Source of the DNA: Paludisphaera mucosa
GTDB lineage: Bacteria > Planctomycetota > Planctomycetia > Isosphaerales > Isosphaeraceae
Reading direction: 5' to 3'
Assembly: GCF_029589435.1 (NCBI RefSeq)
Contig: NZ_JARRAG010000002.1
Location: 1,674,001 to 1,738,000 of the forward strand
DNA: 64,000 nucleotides
In this document: one piece after another, positions 43,059-52,831 of the stretch
Layout: each line of letters starts with the position of its first letter
Numbering within the stretch: position 1 is the stretch's first letter
The notes under the pieces: generated by a model
The model's database searches: none
Seen by the model: only the letters and a program-made list of their open reading frames with translations
Told to the model about the DNA's origin: nothing
Translations under genes and position numbers: made by a program

Positions 43059-46000
43059 GTGGACGAACGCCGAGCCCGCATCTTCGACGACCTGCGCGGG
43101 ATCGTATCGGGGGATTTGTTTTTCGAACCCCTGGATCGGGCGGCGTACGCGCTGGGGGCGGGCCCGTTCGAGATCGACCCGCTCGGCGCGGTGGCCCCGA
43201 GGACGGCCGAGGACGTGGCGACCCTGGCCCGCTACGCCACCGAGAACAACCTGACCCTCCACCCCCGGGGCGCGGCGACCGACCCCGGCGGCGGCGCGCT
43301 GGGGGACGGCTTGGTGGTGGATTTCAGCCGCCACCTGAGGCGGATCGTCGCGATCGGCGAGGATCGCGTCGAGGCCGAGGCCGGGGTGGTCTTCGATGCG
43401 GTCAACGCCCGGCTCGCCCCGCTGGGCCGCCGGTTGGAGCCGACCCCGGCCGCGTCCGAAGCGGCCACGCTGGGCGGCGCGATCGGCATCGACGCCGCGG
43501 GCCCCCGGTCGTGCCGGTTCGGCCCGACCAGTCGCTGGGTCGAGAGCCTGGGCGTGGTCTTCGCGCAGGGCGAAGCCGCCGACCTGGGCTTCGAACCCTG
43601 GCCGGCGTTCGAGGACGAGCCGGCCGACTTCAAGGCCCTGGTCGTCCGCAAGCTCCATCGCATCCAGAAGCGCCGCCGCGGGGCGTGGGAGCCCCGGGCC
43701 GAAGCGTCGATCCCCGCGCCGGCCGCGACCTTCCGCGACCGCGCCGGCTACGCCCTGGGCGAGGCCGCCGACGAGAACGGGGTCGACCTGGCGCGCCTGC
43801 TCTGCGGGTCGGAGGGGACGCTGGCGATGGTCGTCCGGGCGACGCTCCGGACGGTGCCGCTCCCCGCCGCGACGGCCGTGGCGGTCCTGCCGTTCGTCCG
43901 CATGGTCGAGGCCGCGGGCTGCATCCCGTTCCTGATCGGGGGGGACACGGCGCCCTCGGCCTGCGACCTGTACGACTGGCGATCGGTCAGCCTGGCCCGC
44001 GACGCCGAGCCCCTGTTCCGCGAGCACGTCGGCGAGGCGGTCGAGTCGGTGATGGTCGTCGAGTTCGAGGGGGAGTCGGCCGCCGAGGTCGCCGGCAAGG
44101 CGCGGCTGCTCGTCGAGAAGGCCGGCCGCACCGGCCTGCTCTCGGCCGACCCCGCCGTCTTCCATCGCCGATCCGACTGCGAGCGGTTGGTCGACCTGAG
44201 GCGGCGGATCGAGCCCTGGTTCCTCCGCGGGCGGGGCCGCTCGGCGCCCTCGCGCGTGGTGGAAGGCGTCGCGGTGCCGGTCGAGCGGCTCGCCCCGGCG
44301 ATCCGGGGCCTGCAAGACGTCCTCCGCCGCCGGGACCTGACCTGGACGCTCGACGTCTTCGCAGCCGAGGGGCGGATCCGGATGCGGCCGTTCCTGGACC
44401 CGGGCGACCCGGCCGACCGGGCCCGGCTCGAGGACCTGGCGGCCGAGTTCTGCGACGTCGTCCTGTCGGCCGGCGGGACCATCGCGGCCTCGCAGGGCCT
44501 GGGGTTCCTGCGGACGCATCTCCTCCCCCGCCAGGTCGGCGAGTCGGCCCGCGTCTTCCGCGACGTCAAGGACGCCTTCGACCCGGCGCGCCTGCTCAAC
44601 CCCGGCAAGGTCGTGGACGATCCCCATCAGCTCGCGCGGGGGCTCAAGGCGTTCCCCGAGATCCCGGCCGCGGCCGACGTGGGCGGCTCCGGGGCCGGCG
44701 GCGGCACGGTCGCGGCGGCGACGACGGTCGCTCAGGTCGAGCAGGCCGTCGCGCCGGGCTCGCCGCTGATCATCCCCGTCCTGCGCTGGCCGGGGGACGA
44801 CTTCTTGACGGTCGCCTCCTCGTGCAACGGCTGCGGGACCTGTCGCGGGACCGACCCCACGCTCCGAATGTGCCCGAGCTTCCGCGCCCACGGCGAGGAG
44901 GCCGCCTCGCCCCGCGCGCAGGCCAACCTGTTGCGCCAGGTCGCCTCGGGACAGGTCGACCCGCGTTCGTGGGGGTCGGCCGAGTTCCTCTCGAAGGCCG
45001 AGTACTGCATCCACTGCAAGCTGTGCCAGAGCGAATGCCCGGCGGGCGTGGACGTGTCGAGCCTGGTGCTGGAGGCCAAGGCGGCGTTCGTCGAGGACCA
45101 CGGCCTGGCCCCCCAGGATTGGGTCTTCTCCCGCCTGGAGATGTGGGCCCGGCTCGCCAGCCGTTTCCCGATCGTCTCCAACTTCCTGATGTCCCGCCGC
45201 AGCGCCCGCTGGCTCCTGGAGCGGGTGCTGGGCGTCTCGCGTCGTCGGGTCCTGCCGCCCGTGCGGCGGACCCCGTTCACCCGCCGCGCCGCCAAGCTCG
45301 GCCTCCACCGGCCGCGGCCCTCGCGGCCCGGGCCCCGGGTCGTCTATTTCGTCGACGTGTACGCCAACTACTACGACCACGAGCTGGCCGAGTCGGTCGT
45401 CGGCGTCTTGCAGCATGCGGACGTGAACGTCTACGTCCCGACGTCGCAGCGCAGCTCCGGGATGGCGCCCCTGGTCGTCGGCGACGTCGAGCACGCGCGC
45501 GAGCTGGCCCTGCGGAACCTGCGGGTGCTCGGCGACGCCGTCCGCGACGGCTACACGGTCGTCTGCTCCGAGCCGACCGCGGCGCTCATGCTCAGGCAGG
45601 AGTACGTCAAGCTGACCGACGATCTCGACGCCGCGCTGGTCGCCCAGAACACGATGGACCTGGGCCAGTATCTGAAAGGCCTGGACGCCCGGGGGCAGCT
45701 CCCCGCGCCGGCCGAGCCGGTCCGGGCCCGTGTCGGCTATCACCAGCCGTGCCACCTCCGGGCCCTGGACGTCGGCCTGCCGGCCTTCGACCTCCTCCAG
45801 AAGGTCCCGGAGCTGGACGTCGAGTTCATCAACCGAGGATGCTCGGGCATGGGGGGGACCTTCGGCCTCCGCCGCCACCAGTTCCGAGCCAGCCTCCGCG
45901 CCGGCCGGGGCCTGCACCGGCGGTTGATGGACGACGACATCGAGATCGGCGCCACCGAGTGCGGCGCGTGTCGGATCCAGATGGAACAGGGGATCGCCAA

Positions 46001-46103
46001 GCGGACGCTCCACCCGGTGAAGCTCCTCGCCCTCGCATACGGTCTGAACCCCTCGCTCCGCCTCCACTTCAAGGACCCGAAGCCCCGCCACGCGATGTCG
46101 TGA
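43059..46103 (+). CDS. Fused FAD-linked dehydrogenase and iron-sulfur subunit (D-lactate/glycolate dehydrogenase-like)
   Basis: A 1014-residue fusion of a GlcD-like flavin part and a GlcF-like iron-sulfur part. The FAD_binding_4 domain (about 30-250) contains LTLHPRGAATDPGGGALGDG; the FAD-linked oxidase C-terminal domain follows to about 540 (DVFAAEGRIRMRPFLDPGDP, DVKDAFDPARLLNPGKVVDD). Then two 4Fe-4S motifs, CNGCGTCRGTDPTLRMCPS and CIHCKLCQSECPAGVD, and two CCG domains (VGYHQPCHLRALD; INRGCSGMGGTFGLRRHQF; TECGACRIQMEQG). Proteins like this oxidise D-lactate or glycolate and pass electrons to quinone. The substrate is not certain. GTG 43059 is the start. Confidence 0.88.
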   Translation: MDERRARIFDDLRGIVSGDLFFEPLDRAAYALGAGPFEIDPLGAVAPRTAEDVATLARYATENNLTLHPRGAATDPGGGALGDGLVVDFSRHLRRIVAIGEDRVEAEAGVVFDAVNARLAPLGRRLEPTPAASEAATLGGAIGIDAAGPRSCRFGPTSRWVESLGVVFAQGEAADLGFEPWPAFEDEPADFKALVVRKLHRIQKRRRGAWEPRAEASIPAPAATFRDRAGYALGEAADENGVDLARLLCGSEGTLAMVVRATLRTVPLPAATAVAVLPFVRMVEAAGCIPFLIGGDTAPSACDLYDWRSVSLARDAEPLFREHVGEAVESVMVVEFEGESAAEVAGKARLLVEKAGRTGLLSADPAVFHRRSDCERLVDLRRRIEPWFLRGRGRSAPSRVVEGVAVPVERLAPAIRGLQDVLRRRDLTWTLDVFAAEGRIRMRPFLDPGDPADRARLEDLAAEFCDVVLSAGGTIAASQGLGFLRTHLLPRQVGESARVFRDVKDAFDPARLLNPGKVVDDPHQLARGLKAFPEIPAAADVGGSGAGGGTVAAATTVAQVEQAVAPGSPLIIPVLRWPGDDFLTVASSCNGCGTCRGTDPTLRMCPSFRAHGEEAASPRAQANLLRQVASGQVDPRSWGSAEFLSKAEYCIHCKLCQSECPAGVDVSSLVLEAKAAFVEDHGLAPQDWVFSRLEMWARLASRFPIVSNFLMSRRSARWLLERVLGVSRRRVLPPVRRTPFTRRAAKLGLHRPRPSRPGPRVVYFVDVYANYYDHELAESVVGVLQHADVNVYVPTSQRSSGMAPLVVGDVEHARELALRNLRVLGDAVRDGYTVVCSEPTAALMLRQEYVKLTDDLDAALVAQNTMDLGQYLKGLDARGQLPAPAEPVRARVGYHQPCHLRALDVGLPAFDLLQKVPELDVEFINRGCSGMGGTFGLRRHQFRASLRAGRGLHRRLMDDDIEIGATECGACRIQMEQGIAKRTLHPVKLLALAYGLNPSLRLHFKDPKPRHAMS

Positions 46104-46413
46104 CGAAGGAGGCCGGTTTCGTCGCATCCGGCCTTGCGTCCGGCGGGCAACTCGATTAAAACGCCCTCGCCTGTCACGTCTTCGTCAGCAGGCGACGAGC
46201 GGAGGTCGGGGCGGTCGCGACCAGGATGGACGCAGACCTCGCCCCGCACGGTCCCGGCGACGGGACCGCTCCGCGACACCTCTTCGAGATCCGGATGGGA
46301 TGGGGGGGCGATCGTCGCTCCCTCGACTTCGACTGGGATGATCGACCGGACCGCCCCGACGCGGCCCCTCGCAGGGCCGCGCCGAGAGAGCGAAGCCCGG
46401 GGGACGATCGCTC
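46104..46413. other. Intergenic region upstream of bamA
   Basis: 310 bases without a clear gene; CATTAAA-like AT content is slightly higher near 46155. It probably contains the bamA promoter. Confidence 0.4.
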
Positions 46414-49374
46414 ATGACGTATCAAGTAACCAGACGCCTTCCGGCGCCAGGGACGGGTCCGGTGGAGCGAAATCTCATCGAAGCCGACGTCATTCACACT
46501 CGCCCGCCTCGCCGGGCGCCGGCCCGCTTCATCGCGCCGGCGACGGTCTGGGCCCTCGCGACGTCCGCCCTGCTGGCGGCTGCCCCCGCGGCCTCCGCGC
46601 AGGCGCCCCCGAAGGGGACCGTCGTCGAGATCCGGATCGAGGGCAATTCGAGCATCACCGCCGAGAAGATCCGCGGCAAGCTGCTCAGCAAGGTCAACGC
46701 CCCGTACGACCACCAGAAGGTCGACGCGGATTTGAAGTCGCTGATCGCCACGAAGTGGTTCTCGGACGTCGAGCCCTTTTACGAGGAGACGCCCCCCGGC
46801 AGCGGCAAGATCGTCCTGATCTTCCGCGTCCGCGAGATGCGCGTGCTCCGATCGGTCGAGTTCCGGGGCCGGCGCAAGATCTCTCAGAAGGAGATCGAAG
46901 AGAACACCGGCCTGAAGGTCGGCAACCGCGCCGATCCGACCCACATCTTCTCGGCCGTCCGGCAGATCCAGAACCTTTACATCGAGAAGGGCTACGAGCT
47001 CGCCCAGGTCACGCTCATCGAAGGCGGCGAGCCCGGCGACACCCAGGTCGTCATCCAGATCTTCGAAGGGCCGAAGTTCCAGCTCGCGTCGATCGACTTC
47101 AAGGGGAACGTCTTCGCGACCGACGCCCAGCTCTGGACCAAGATCTCCAGCCGTCGCCCGATCGTCGCCTCGCTGGGCGGCAAGTACCACCGCGAGATGC
47201 TCGACGAGGACGCCCGCAAGCTCATCGAATACTACCAGTCGCAGGGATTCTTCGAGGTCCGGGTCACCCCCGTCACCCGCGCCGGCGACGGCCTGGGCGA
47301 CGTCAACCTCACCTTCGTCGTCTCCGAGGGCATCCGGTACCACGTCCGCAACCTGCTCTTCGAAGGGAACAAGCAGATCAAGGAGGAGCAGCTCCGCGAC
47401 GGCCTGATGCTCCATTCCGGCAAGCCCTTCCTCGACGCGGTCCGCGACTCCGACCGCCAGGCCATGCTCAAGCGCTACTACGAGCTGGGGTGCATCAAGA
47501 CCCAGATCCTCGCCGAGCCCCGCTTCACCAACGAGCCGGGCGTCGTCGACCTCGCCTACAAGATCGACGAGAGCATGCCGTTCACGCTGGGCGAGATCAT
47601 CCTGCGGGGCAACACCCGCACCCGCAACGACGTCATCCTCCGCGAGTTCTGGCAGGCCGGGCTCCTCCCCGGCGAGGTCCTGGACCAGAACCGCCTGGCC
47701 ACCGCCCAGAAGCGGCTGCAGGCCCTCGGGTACTTCAACACGAACCCCGAGATGGGCAAGCAGATCGAGGTCAAGATCGTCAACGAGCGGCCCTTCGACA
47801 AGCCCTACGGCGAGCGGATGATGCCGCTCCTCAGCGAGATGGCGGGCGCGCGGATGCAAGGCGACGACGCGACGCCCACCCGGGCCGCGAAGGACGTCGA
47901 TGGGGCTGCGGACGCCGCCCCCGCGACGATCCCCCTCTCCGCGAACGCGCCCCCGGCGACGGCATCGACCGCGATGAAGGTGCGCATGCAGGACGGCGGC
48001 TACTCGGTCGTCCCCGCGCCCGAGGGCGGGGCCGCCGCCGAGGCGGAGGACGGGCCGTCGATGCTCCGGCCGTTCGGCTCGGGCTCGGGCGGCTTCTTCA
48101 GCCCCCCCGCCAACACGGTCCCGCCGATCGCCGTCCCTGCGCCTCCGGGCGCCCCCGGGCTGGGCGCGCCGGGCGATGCTCCGGCGACGCCGGGGCGGAG
48201 TCAGCCGCCGGTCGGCACGGGCGAGCCCGCCGGGACGTTCCCCAGCATCCCCGGCCTCAACATGACCGACGTCGGCCCCGACCGCAACGACCCCTTCCCC
48301 AACCGGTCCTACGCCGACATCGTCACCACCCTGGAAGAGGCCCCCACCGGCCGCTTGATGGTCGGCGTGGCCGCCAGCAGCTTCCAGGGCCTCTTCGGCA
48401 ACGTCACGGTGTACGAGAAGAACTTCGACATCTTCAACGTCCCGCGCTCGTTCAACGACATCTTCAACGGCACGGCCTTCCGCGGCGGCGGCCAGGAGTT
48501 CCGCCTGGACCTCCAGCCGGGCACCCTGATCAACCGCTTCCAGATGAGCCTTCGCGAACCCTACCTCTTCGGCATGCCGATCGGCGGCGCCGCGGCCGGC
48601 TACCTCTTCAATCGTCTCTACCCCGACTGGAGCGAGGCCCGCGGCGGCGGCCGCTTCTCGCTCGGCCGCCAGTTCGGCACCAGCACCTACGCCGACGTCG
48701 CCGTTCGGGCCGAGGACGTGAACTTCTACGGCTATCGCAACCCCGCCCCGGCGCAGTACCTGGCCGCCAGCGGCCACTCGACCCTGGTCTCGGTCCGCCC
48801 CAGCCTGCGGTTCGACAACCGCAACAGCCCGTTCATGGCGACCAAGGGCCAGTACGCCGAATTCTCCTACGAGCAGGGCTGGGGCACCTACACCTGGTCC
48901 AAGTTCGACGCCGAGGGCCGCATGCATTACACGACCGGCAGCCGGCCCGACGGTTCCGGTAAGCGGTTCATCACCTTGCGGGGCCACTTCGGGATCGCGA
49001 CGCAGTCGCTGCCGGTCTACGAACGGTTCTTCGCCGGTAACTTCGGCAGCCTTCGCGGATTTCAGTACCGAACGGTCAGCCCCAAGGCCCTGGGCGTCCC
49101 GGTCGGCGGCGTGATGATGGCCCTGGGCTCGCTGGAATACCAGTTCCCCTGGACCGCATCCGACACCGTCCATCAGGTCGTCTTCACCGACTTCGGCACC
49201 GTCGAGAACGATTACAGCTTCAGCAAACTCCGCGTCTCGGTCGGCACCGGACTTCGGTTGATGATCCCCGCCATGGGCCCGATTCCCCTCGGCTTCGATA
49301 TCGCCTTCCCCGTCATGTACGCCGAAGGCGACGCACTCCGCTACTTCAACTTCAGCATGAGCGCGAGCTACTGA
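46414..49374 (+). CDS. bamA: Outer membrane protein assembly factor BamA
   Basis: A 986-residue outer-membrane insertase. A long N-terminus ends in a signal peptide-like segment FIAPATVWALATSALLAAAP. Five POTRA-like domains follow (about 65-460), for example GTVVEIRIEGNSSITAEKIR, LRSVEFRGRRKISQKEIEEN, FQLASIDFKGNVFATDAQLW, YHVRNLLFEGNKQIKEEQLR and FTLGEIILRGNTRTRNDVIL. The Omp85 barrel makes up the last 350 residues and contains RGFQYRTVSPKALGVPVGG (the conserved RGF-like loop). Between POTRA 5 and the barrel, about residues 468-630 are a low-complexity Ala/Pro/Gly insertion not found in E. coli BamA. No other BAM gene is in the window. Confidence 0.93.
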   Translation: MTYQVTRRLPAPGTGPVERNLIEADVIHTRPPRRAPARFIAPATVWALATSALLAAAPAASAQAPPKGTVVEIRIEGNSSITAEKIRGKLLSKVNAPYDHQKVDADLKSLIATKWFSDVEPFYEETPPGSGKIVLIFRVREMRVLRSVEFRGRRKISQKEIEENTGLKVGNRADPTHIFSAVRQIQNLYIEKGYELAQVTLIEGGEPGDTQVVIQIFEGPKFQLASIDFKGNVFATDAQLWTKISSRRPIVASLGGKYHREMLDEDARKLIEYYQSQGFFEVRVTPVTRAGDGLGDVNLTFVVSEGIRYHVRNLLFEGNKQIKEEQLRDGLMLHSGKPFLDAVRDSDRQAMLKRYYELGCIKTQILAEPRFTNEPGVVDLAYKIDESMPFTLGEIILRGNTRTRNDVILREFWQAGLLPGEVLDQNRLATAQKRLQALGYFNTNPEMGKQIEVKIVNERPFDKPYGERMMPLLSEMAGARMQGDDATPTRAAKDVDGAADAAPATIPLSANAPPATASTAMKVRMQDGGYSVVPAPEGGAAAEAEDGPSMLRPFGSGSGGFFSPPANTVPPIAVPAPPGAPGLGAPGDAPATPGRSQPPVGTGEPAGTFPSIPGLNMTDVGPDRNDPFPNRSYADIVTTLEEAPTGRLMVGVAASSFQGLFGNVTVYEKNFDIFNVPRSFNDIFNGTAFRGGGQEFRLDLQPGTLINRFQMSLREPYLFGMPIGGAAAGYLFNRLYPDWSEARGGGRFSLGRQFGTSTYADVAVRAEDVNFYGYRNPAPAQYLAASGHSTLVSVRPSLRFDNRNSPFMATKGQYAEFSYEQGWGTYTWSKFDAEGRMHYTTGSRPDGSGKRFITLRGHFGIATQSLPVYERFFAGNFGSLRGFQYRTVSPKALGVPVGGVMMALGSLEYQFPWTASDTVHQVVFTDFGTVENDYSFSKLRVSVGTGLRLMIPAMGPIPLGFDIAFPVMYAEGDALRYFNFSMSASY

Positions 49375-49455
49375 GAACCGTCGTTTCTCCAGGCAAAGCG
49401 TATACTCGACACTATTGGACGGTACTAAACCCACCCGTCAGTAGGAGTCGAAGAC

Positions 49456-50697
49456 GTGGCGAGACCAGGCGGACCGTGGTGGTGGCGTGGACGATCCCGG
49501 TGGGCGGCCACCATCGGCGGCAGGCGGCGCACCGCCCCCAAGGAGCTCGGCGAGCGGGACAAGGCGGCCGCCTGGGCGTGGTATTCGGCGCTCGCGGCCG
49601 AGGCGGCGGCCCCCAGGCCCGACGTGCGGGTGGTCGACCTCTTCAATCTATACCTCGACGCTTGCGCGAAGCGGGCCGCCCGGGGCGATATGGATCCCGC
49701 AACGGTGCGGCTCGCGACGACGGTCCTGACCCAGGCCGCAGGGTTCGTCGTCCCCGGCGGCAAGTTCGGGACGTTGCCGGTCGTCGACGTCCGGCTGCGC
49801 CACCTCGAGTCGATCGTCGCCCAGTGGTCCAATCGCCCGGGCGTCCGACCCGGGTCGTTCGTCTCGAGCTCGTACCTGGCCACCGCGACAGGCCTCGTCC
49901 GGACGGCCTTCCGCTGGTCGGTGCGCCCCGGGGGCGGACTGGAGCCCCTGCTGGGCGCCGACCCCTTCGCCGGGTTTCGGGCCCCGACCTCGAGGCCGGC
50001 CAGGGTCGCGATCTGCGATCGGAAGGACGCGGCGAAGTGGTTGAGGTGGCTCCGGGCGCAACCCCGCACCGAGGCGTCCGGCGACTTCACGCTGCTCCAG
50101 CGCTGCCTGATCGCGACCGGGGCCCGGCCGAGCGAGTTCTACCGCGCGACCTGGGGCGAGATCCGATGGGACGCGGGACGGACCGAGGCCGGTGCCACGT
50201 ATGGCGTGCTGACCAGGCTTCTGTGGAAGAACAGCCGGAAGTCCGACAAGCCGCGACGCATCATCCTCCTCCCGTCGGTCCTGCGGCCGCTTCGCCGCTT
50301 GTACACGCGCATCAACCCGGCCCCCGACTCCCTGATCTTTCGGTCGTCGACGAGGAAGCCCTGGGACCCCTCGATGCTGGCCCAGGCGACGGCCCGACTC
50401 CGACGGGCGGCGGTCGCGGCGGCCGTCGACCTCGGGGCGTTGGGGGGCGAGGGCGAGGGCCGAGCGAGGGGCTACCTCTGGCGGCACGTCGCCGCTTCCC
50501 GGCTCGTGATGGCCGGAGTCGACCTGGTGACGGTCGGCGAATTGCTCGGGACGTCGGCGGACATGATCGCGAAGACGTACGGCCACCTTCGCGACGAGCA
50601 CGTCGTCGCCGCGGCGACGACCCTCGGGTCCGCCGGACGAGGGGTTACCAACGGCCCAAGCGGTTCGGGACCGAAGGCCGTCCGCCCAGGACCGTGA
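49456..50697 (+). CDS. Tyrosine recombinase (phage-type integrase)
   Basis: A 413-residue integrase that would cut and join DNA at attachment sites. The N-terminal arm/core-binding part holds VVDLFNLYLDACAKRAARGD. In the catalytic domain the first Arg is in CLIATGARPSEFYRATWGEI, a lysine is in the hairpin KSDKPRRIILLP, the second Arg is in GYLWRHVAASRLVMAGVD, and the nucleophile Tyr is in DMIAKTYGHLRDEHV (about residue 375). Two common residues differ: the His of H-x-x-R is Tyr (YLWR), and the His/Trp before the Tyr is Thr (ELLGTSADM). AGGAG eight bases before GTG 49456 sets the start. It overlaps the next gene by about 53 bases, end to end. Confidence 0.88.
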   Translation: MARPGGPWWWRGRSRWAATIGGRRRTAPKELGERDKAAAWAWYSALAAEAAAPRPDVRVVDLFNLYLDACAKRAARGDMDPATVRLATTVLTQAAGFVVPGGKFGTLPVVDVRLRHLESIVAQWSNRPGVRPGSFVSSSYLATATGLVRTAFRWSVRPGGGLEPLLGADPFAGFRAPTSRPARVAICDRKDAAKWLRWLRAQPRTEASGDFTLLQRCLIATGARPSEFYRATWGEIRWDAGRTEAGATYGVLTRLLWKNSRKSDKPRRIILLPSVLRPLRRLYTRINPAPDSLIFRSSTRKPWDPSMLAQATARLRRAAVAAAVDLGALGGEGEGRARGYLWRHVAASRLVMAGVDLVTVGELLGTSADMIAKTYGHLRDEHVVAAATTLGSAGRGVTNGPSGSGPKAVRPGP

Positions 50698-50926
50698 CGT
50701 TCGCGGAGGGGACGGGGGCGGGCTCGCTCGCAGCCCGCTCTCGCGAGGCTTCCCAGGCCTCGACCGCCTCGACTCGGAATCGGACCGTCGGCCACGACAC
50801 GTAGCGGCCGGGCAGCCGGAGGTCGATCCTCGGCACGCCGCAGGTCAGAACCGTGGCCCGGGCCTGCCGCTCCGTGACATGCCAACGCTCGGCCAGGTCC
50901 GCAATCGTCATGAACTCGCCAGGCAT
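50645..50926 (-). CDS. Excisionase-like helix-turn-helix protein
   Basis: A 93-residue protein with an N-terminal winged-helix segment FMTIADLAERWHVTERQARA and the wing PRIDLRLPGRYVSWPTVRF, as found in excisionases and MerR-type HTH_17 proteins. The C-terminal 40 residues are low-complexity. AGGAGG stands nine bases before ATG 50926, which decides this start against those at 50935 and 50944. It lies end to end with, and overlaps, the integrase gene, as excisionase/integrase pairs often do. It would direct excision or regulate the integrase; that is inferred. Confidence 0.7.
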   Translation of the reverse strand: MPGEFMTIADLAERWHVTERQARATVLTCGVPRIDLRLPGRYVSWPTVRFRVEAVEAWEASRERAASEPAPVPSANVTVLGGRPSVPNRLGRW

Positions 50927-51982
50927 CGGCGACATCCTCCTCAAGGCCTATCCCGCGATGCGCGGGTTCCATGCCCCATTTATCGAGGGAGGCTTCGAAC
51001 TGCACCAAGAGCAGTTTGGTCCGCTGCGTCGAGGCTTGAGGATTCTCGACCCGGCTTGCTCGCCGCCCCGGTGAATCGGCCTTTCATCGCGCCCTGAAGG
51101 GGCCCGGTCCGGACGGACCGAGATCATCGGCCGCCACCTCGATCGCGGCTGCGGCCTCGTCGGGCCGCGACCCCAGGGAGCTAGACCGGGCTCTGAGGGA
51201 GCGGGGCTCGACTTCATCGGTCATCCGGCCGCCGGCTTCACGAATGAGGTCCAGTCGAAGGCGTGGTCGAGGTCGCCGTTCGCCTGGCAGATCGTCGAAA
51301 CGGACGGGGCTGGGCGTCGTTGAACCAGAGGATCGGCGGCGATCGTCCCCGTCCATCAAGGTCGCGGCGCAATGGGAAGGACTCAGCGAGACGGCCCGCT
51401 CATCGCGTCCGGACGCGGGATCGGGCCGGGCCCGTACTGGGCGACGCCTTCCCAGAGTCCGGCCGCGAGTATCGCGAAAGGCTGCATGGTCAACCGCATC
51501 TCATCCCGCCCCCTGCTCTGGGCGGGATGAGCGAGGGGGCGGGTAGTCCGTCGAGGTGCGTCCCGCGGCGCCTGGTAGGTCGGACCAGTACGCCGACGCT
51601 CCGCCGCCACTCGATCACGTCGGGAATCCGACAGTTCCCAGGCTGCCCCGCTCAAACGCAGCCGCGAGTCGCCCGGAGGAGCTTCTCGTTCGCCTTGGCC
51701 GGCCTGGGGGGGTTCACCGTCATGATCTTGCGGTCAGCGTCCCCTCCCGGGCCGGCGGCGGGCCGGCGGCGCGTCGCCGTCCTAGCCGACGCCTGGTCCG
51801 GGATCCCGCCCGGCGGCCGGGAGTCGAGAGGATCGGTCCTGATGAGCATGCGGGCGTCCAGTTCGACGCTGGCGTCCCGGCTTCCCTCGCATCCTCTCGG
51901 AACGCCACGATCGCCGGCGTACGGGGGGATCACGCGTGAGCGCGACCAAAATGGAGCCCCGATCACCTCATACTCGACGGCC
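50927..51982. other. Long region without a recognisable gene
   Basis: About 1.05 kb. Reading frames are open on both strands because of the high GC, but none carries a known domain. The 91-residue frame at 51084-51359 (minus) and the 90-residue frame at 51383-51655 (minus) are candidates at most. It may hold promoters for the xis-like gene, an origin, or decayed cargo. Confidence 0.4.
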
Positions 51983-52831
51983 TCAGACGCCGCGATAGCC
52001 CCGGGCCTCCAGGGCCTCGGCGATCGCGGTCCCCCGGCCGATCGGGGGCCGGGGCGAGACCTCCACGGCCACGAGCGCCTCGGCCCGCTCGCCGTACGGG
52101 CCGCGGGCCAGGACGACGCCGCCCGGCCCCATCGCCAGCGAGCGGCCGATGACCTTGCGGCCGCTCCAGGGGCCGCCCGAGATCCGGCCCACGTTGCTGA
52201 CGCCGACGACGGCGACGTCGTAGAGGCGGGCCAGCTCGGCGTAGGAGTCGAGCCAGAGTCCCCCGTAAGGTTCGCGATCCTCGTCGTGGTCGGCGTCCAC
52301 CGCCCAGGCCGAGGGCGAGAGGATGACCTGCGCCCCCATCCGGGCGAGGACGTGGCCGATCGCCAGCGAGCGGCCGAAGTTGTCGGCGCAGATCGCCAGG
52401 CCGATCGTCCCGAGGTCCGTCTCGACGACGCCCAGCCGATCGCCGACGGCGTAGAGGTCCAGGGCGACGTCCAGCTCGTTGATCTTGCGGTGGTGCAGCA
52501 GGATCCGGCCGTCGGGCCCGATCAGCACGGCGGCGTTGTACAGGCGGTCGCCCGCGCGCTCGACGAGCCCGGCGGCGACGTGGATGCGGTGCTCACCTGC
52601 AGCCTGGGCCAATCGCTCGGCGTGGGGGCCGGGGATCGCCCGGGCCAGCTCGCGCGCCGAAGGGTCGGTCCAGCCCAGGTCCAGGCATTCGGGCAGGACG
52701 ACCAGCCGGCATCCCCGGGAGGCGGCCTCGCCGACGGCCCGGACGGCCCGGCACAGGTTGGCGTCGGGCCGTCCCCCCTCGACCAGGATCTGGGCCATCC
52801 CGGCGCGAAAGCCTCGCTGGGCCGTCTCCAT
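51983..52831 (-). CDS. Carbon-nitrogen hydrolase (nitrilase superfamily)
   Basis: A 282-residue nitrilase-fold amidase. The triad is present: Glu in RLVVLPECLDLGWTDPSA, Lys in LLHHRKINELDVALDLYA and Cys in IGLAICADNFGRSLAIGHV; a second conserved Glu lies in DREPYGGLWLDSYAELAR. The opening RAGMAQILVEGGRPDANLCR is normal. ATG 52831 is used because the frame upstream has no family match. It is not closely similar to the protein at 12753. It is the only metabolic-type gene within the element and may be cargo, or a sign that the element boundary lies elsewhere. Substrate unknown. Confidence 0.85.
   Translation of the reverse strand: METAQRGFRAGMAQILVEGGRPDANLCRAVRAVGEAASRGCRLVVLPECLDLGWTDPSARELARAIPGPHAERLAQAAGEHRIHVAAGLVERAGDRLYNAAVLIGPDGRILLHHRKINELDVALDLYAVGDRLGVVETDLGTIGLAICADNFGRSLAIGHVLARMGAQVILSPSAWAVDADHDEDREPYGGLWLDSYAELARLYDVAVVGVSNVGRISGGPWSGRKVIGRSLAMGPGGVVLARGPYGERAEALVAVEVSPRPPIGRGTAIAEALEARGYRGV

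Noticed and set aside
42084-46127. A 1347-residue open frame on the minus strand
   Set aside because: It lies antisense to three genes with clear domains, and its translation is Asp/Arg/Gly/Val-rich with no domain: a shadow of high third-position GC.
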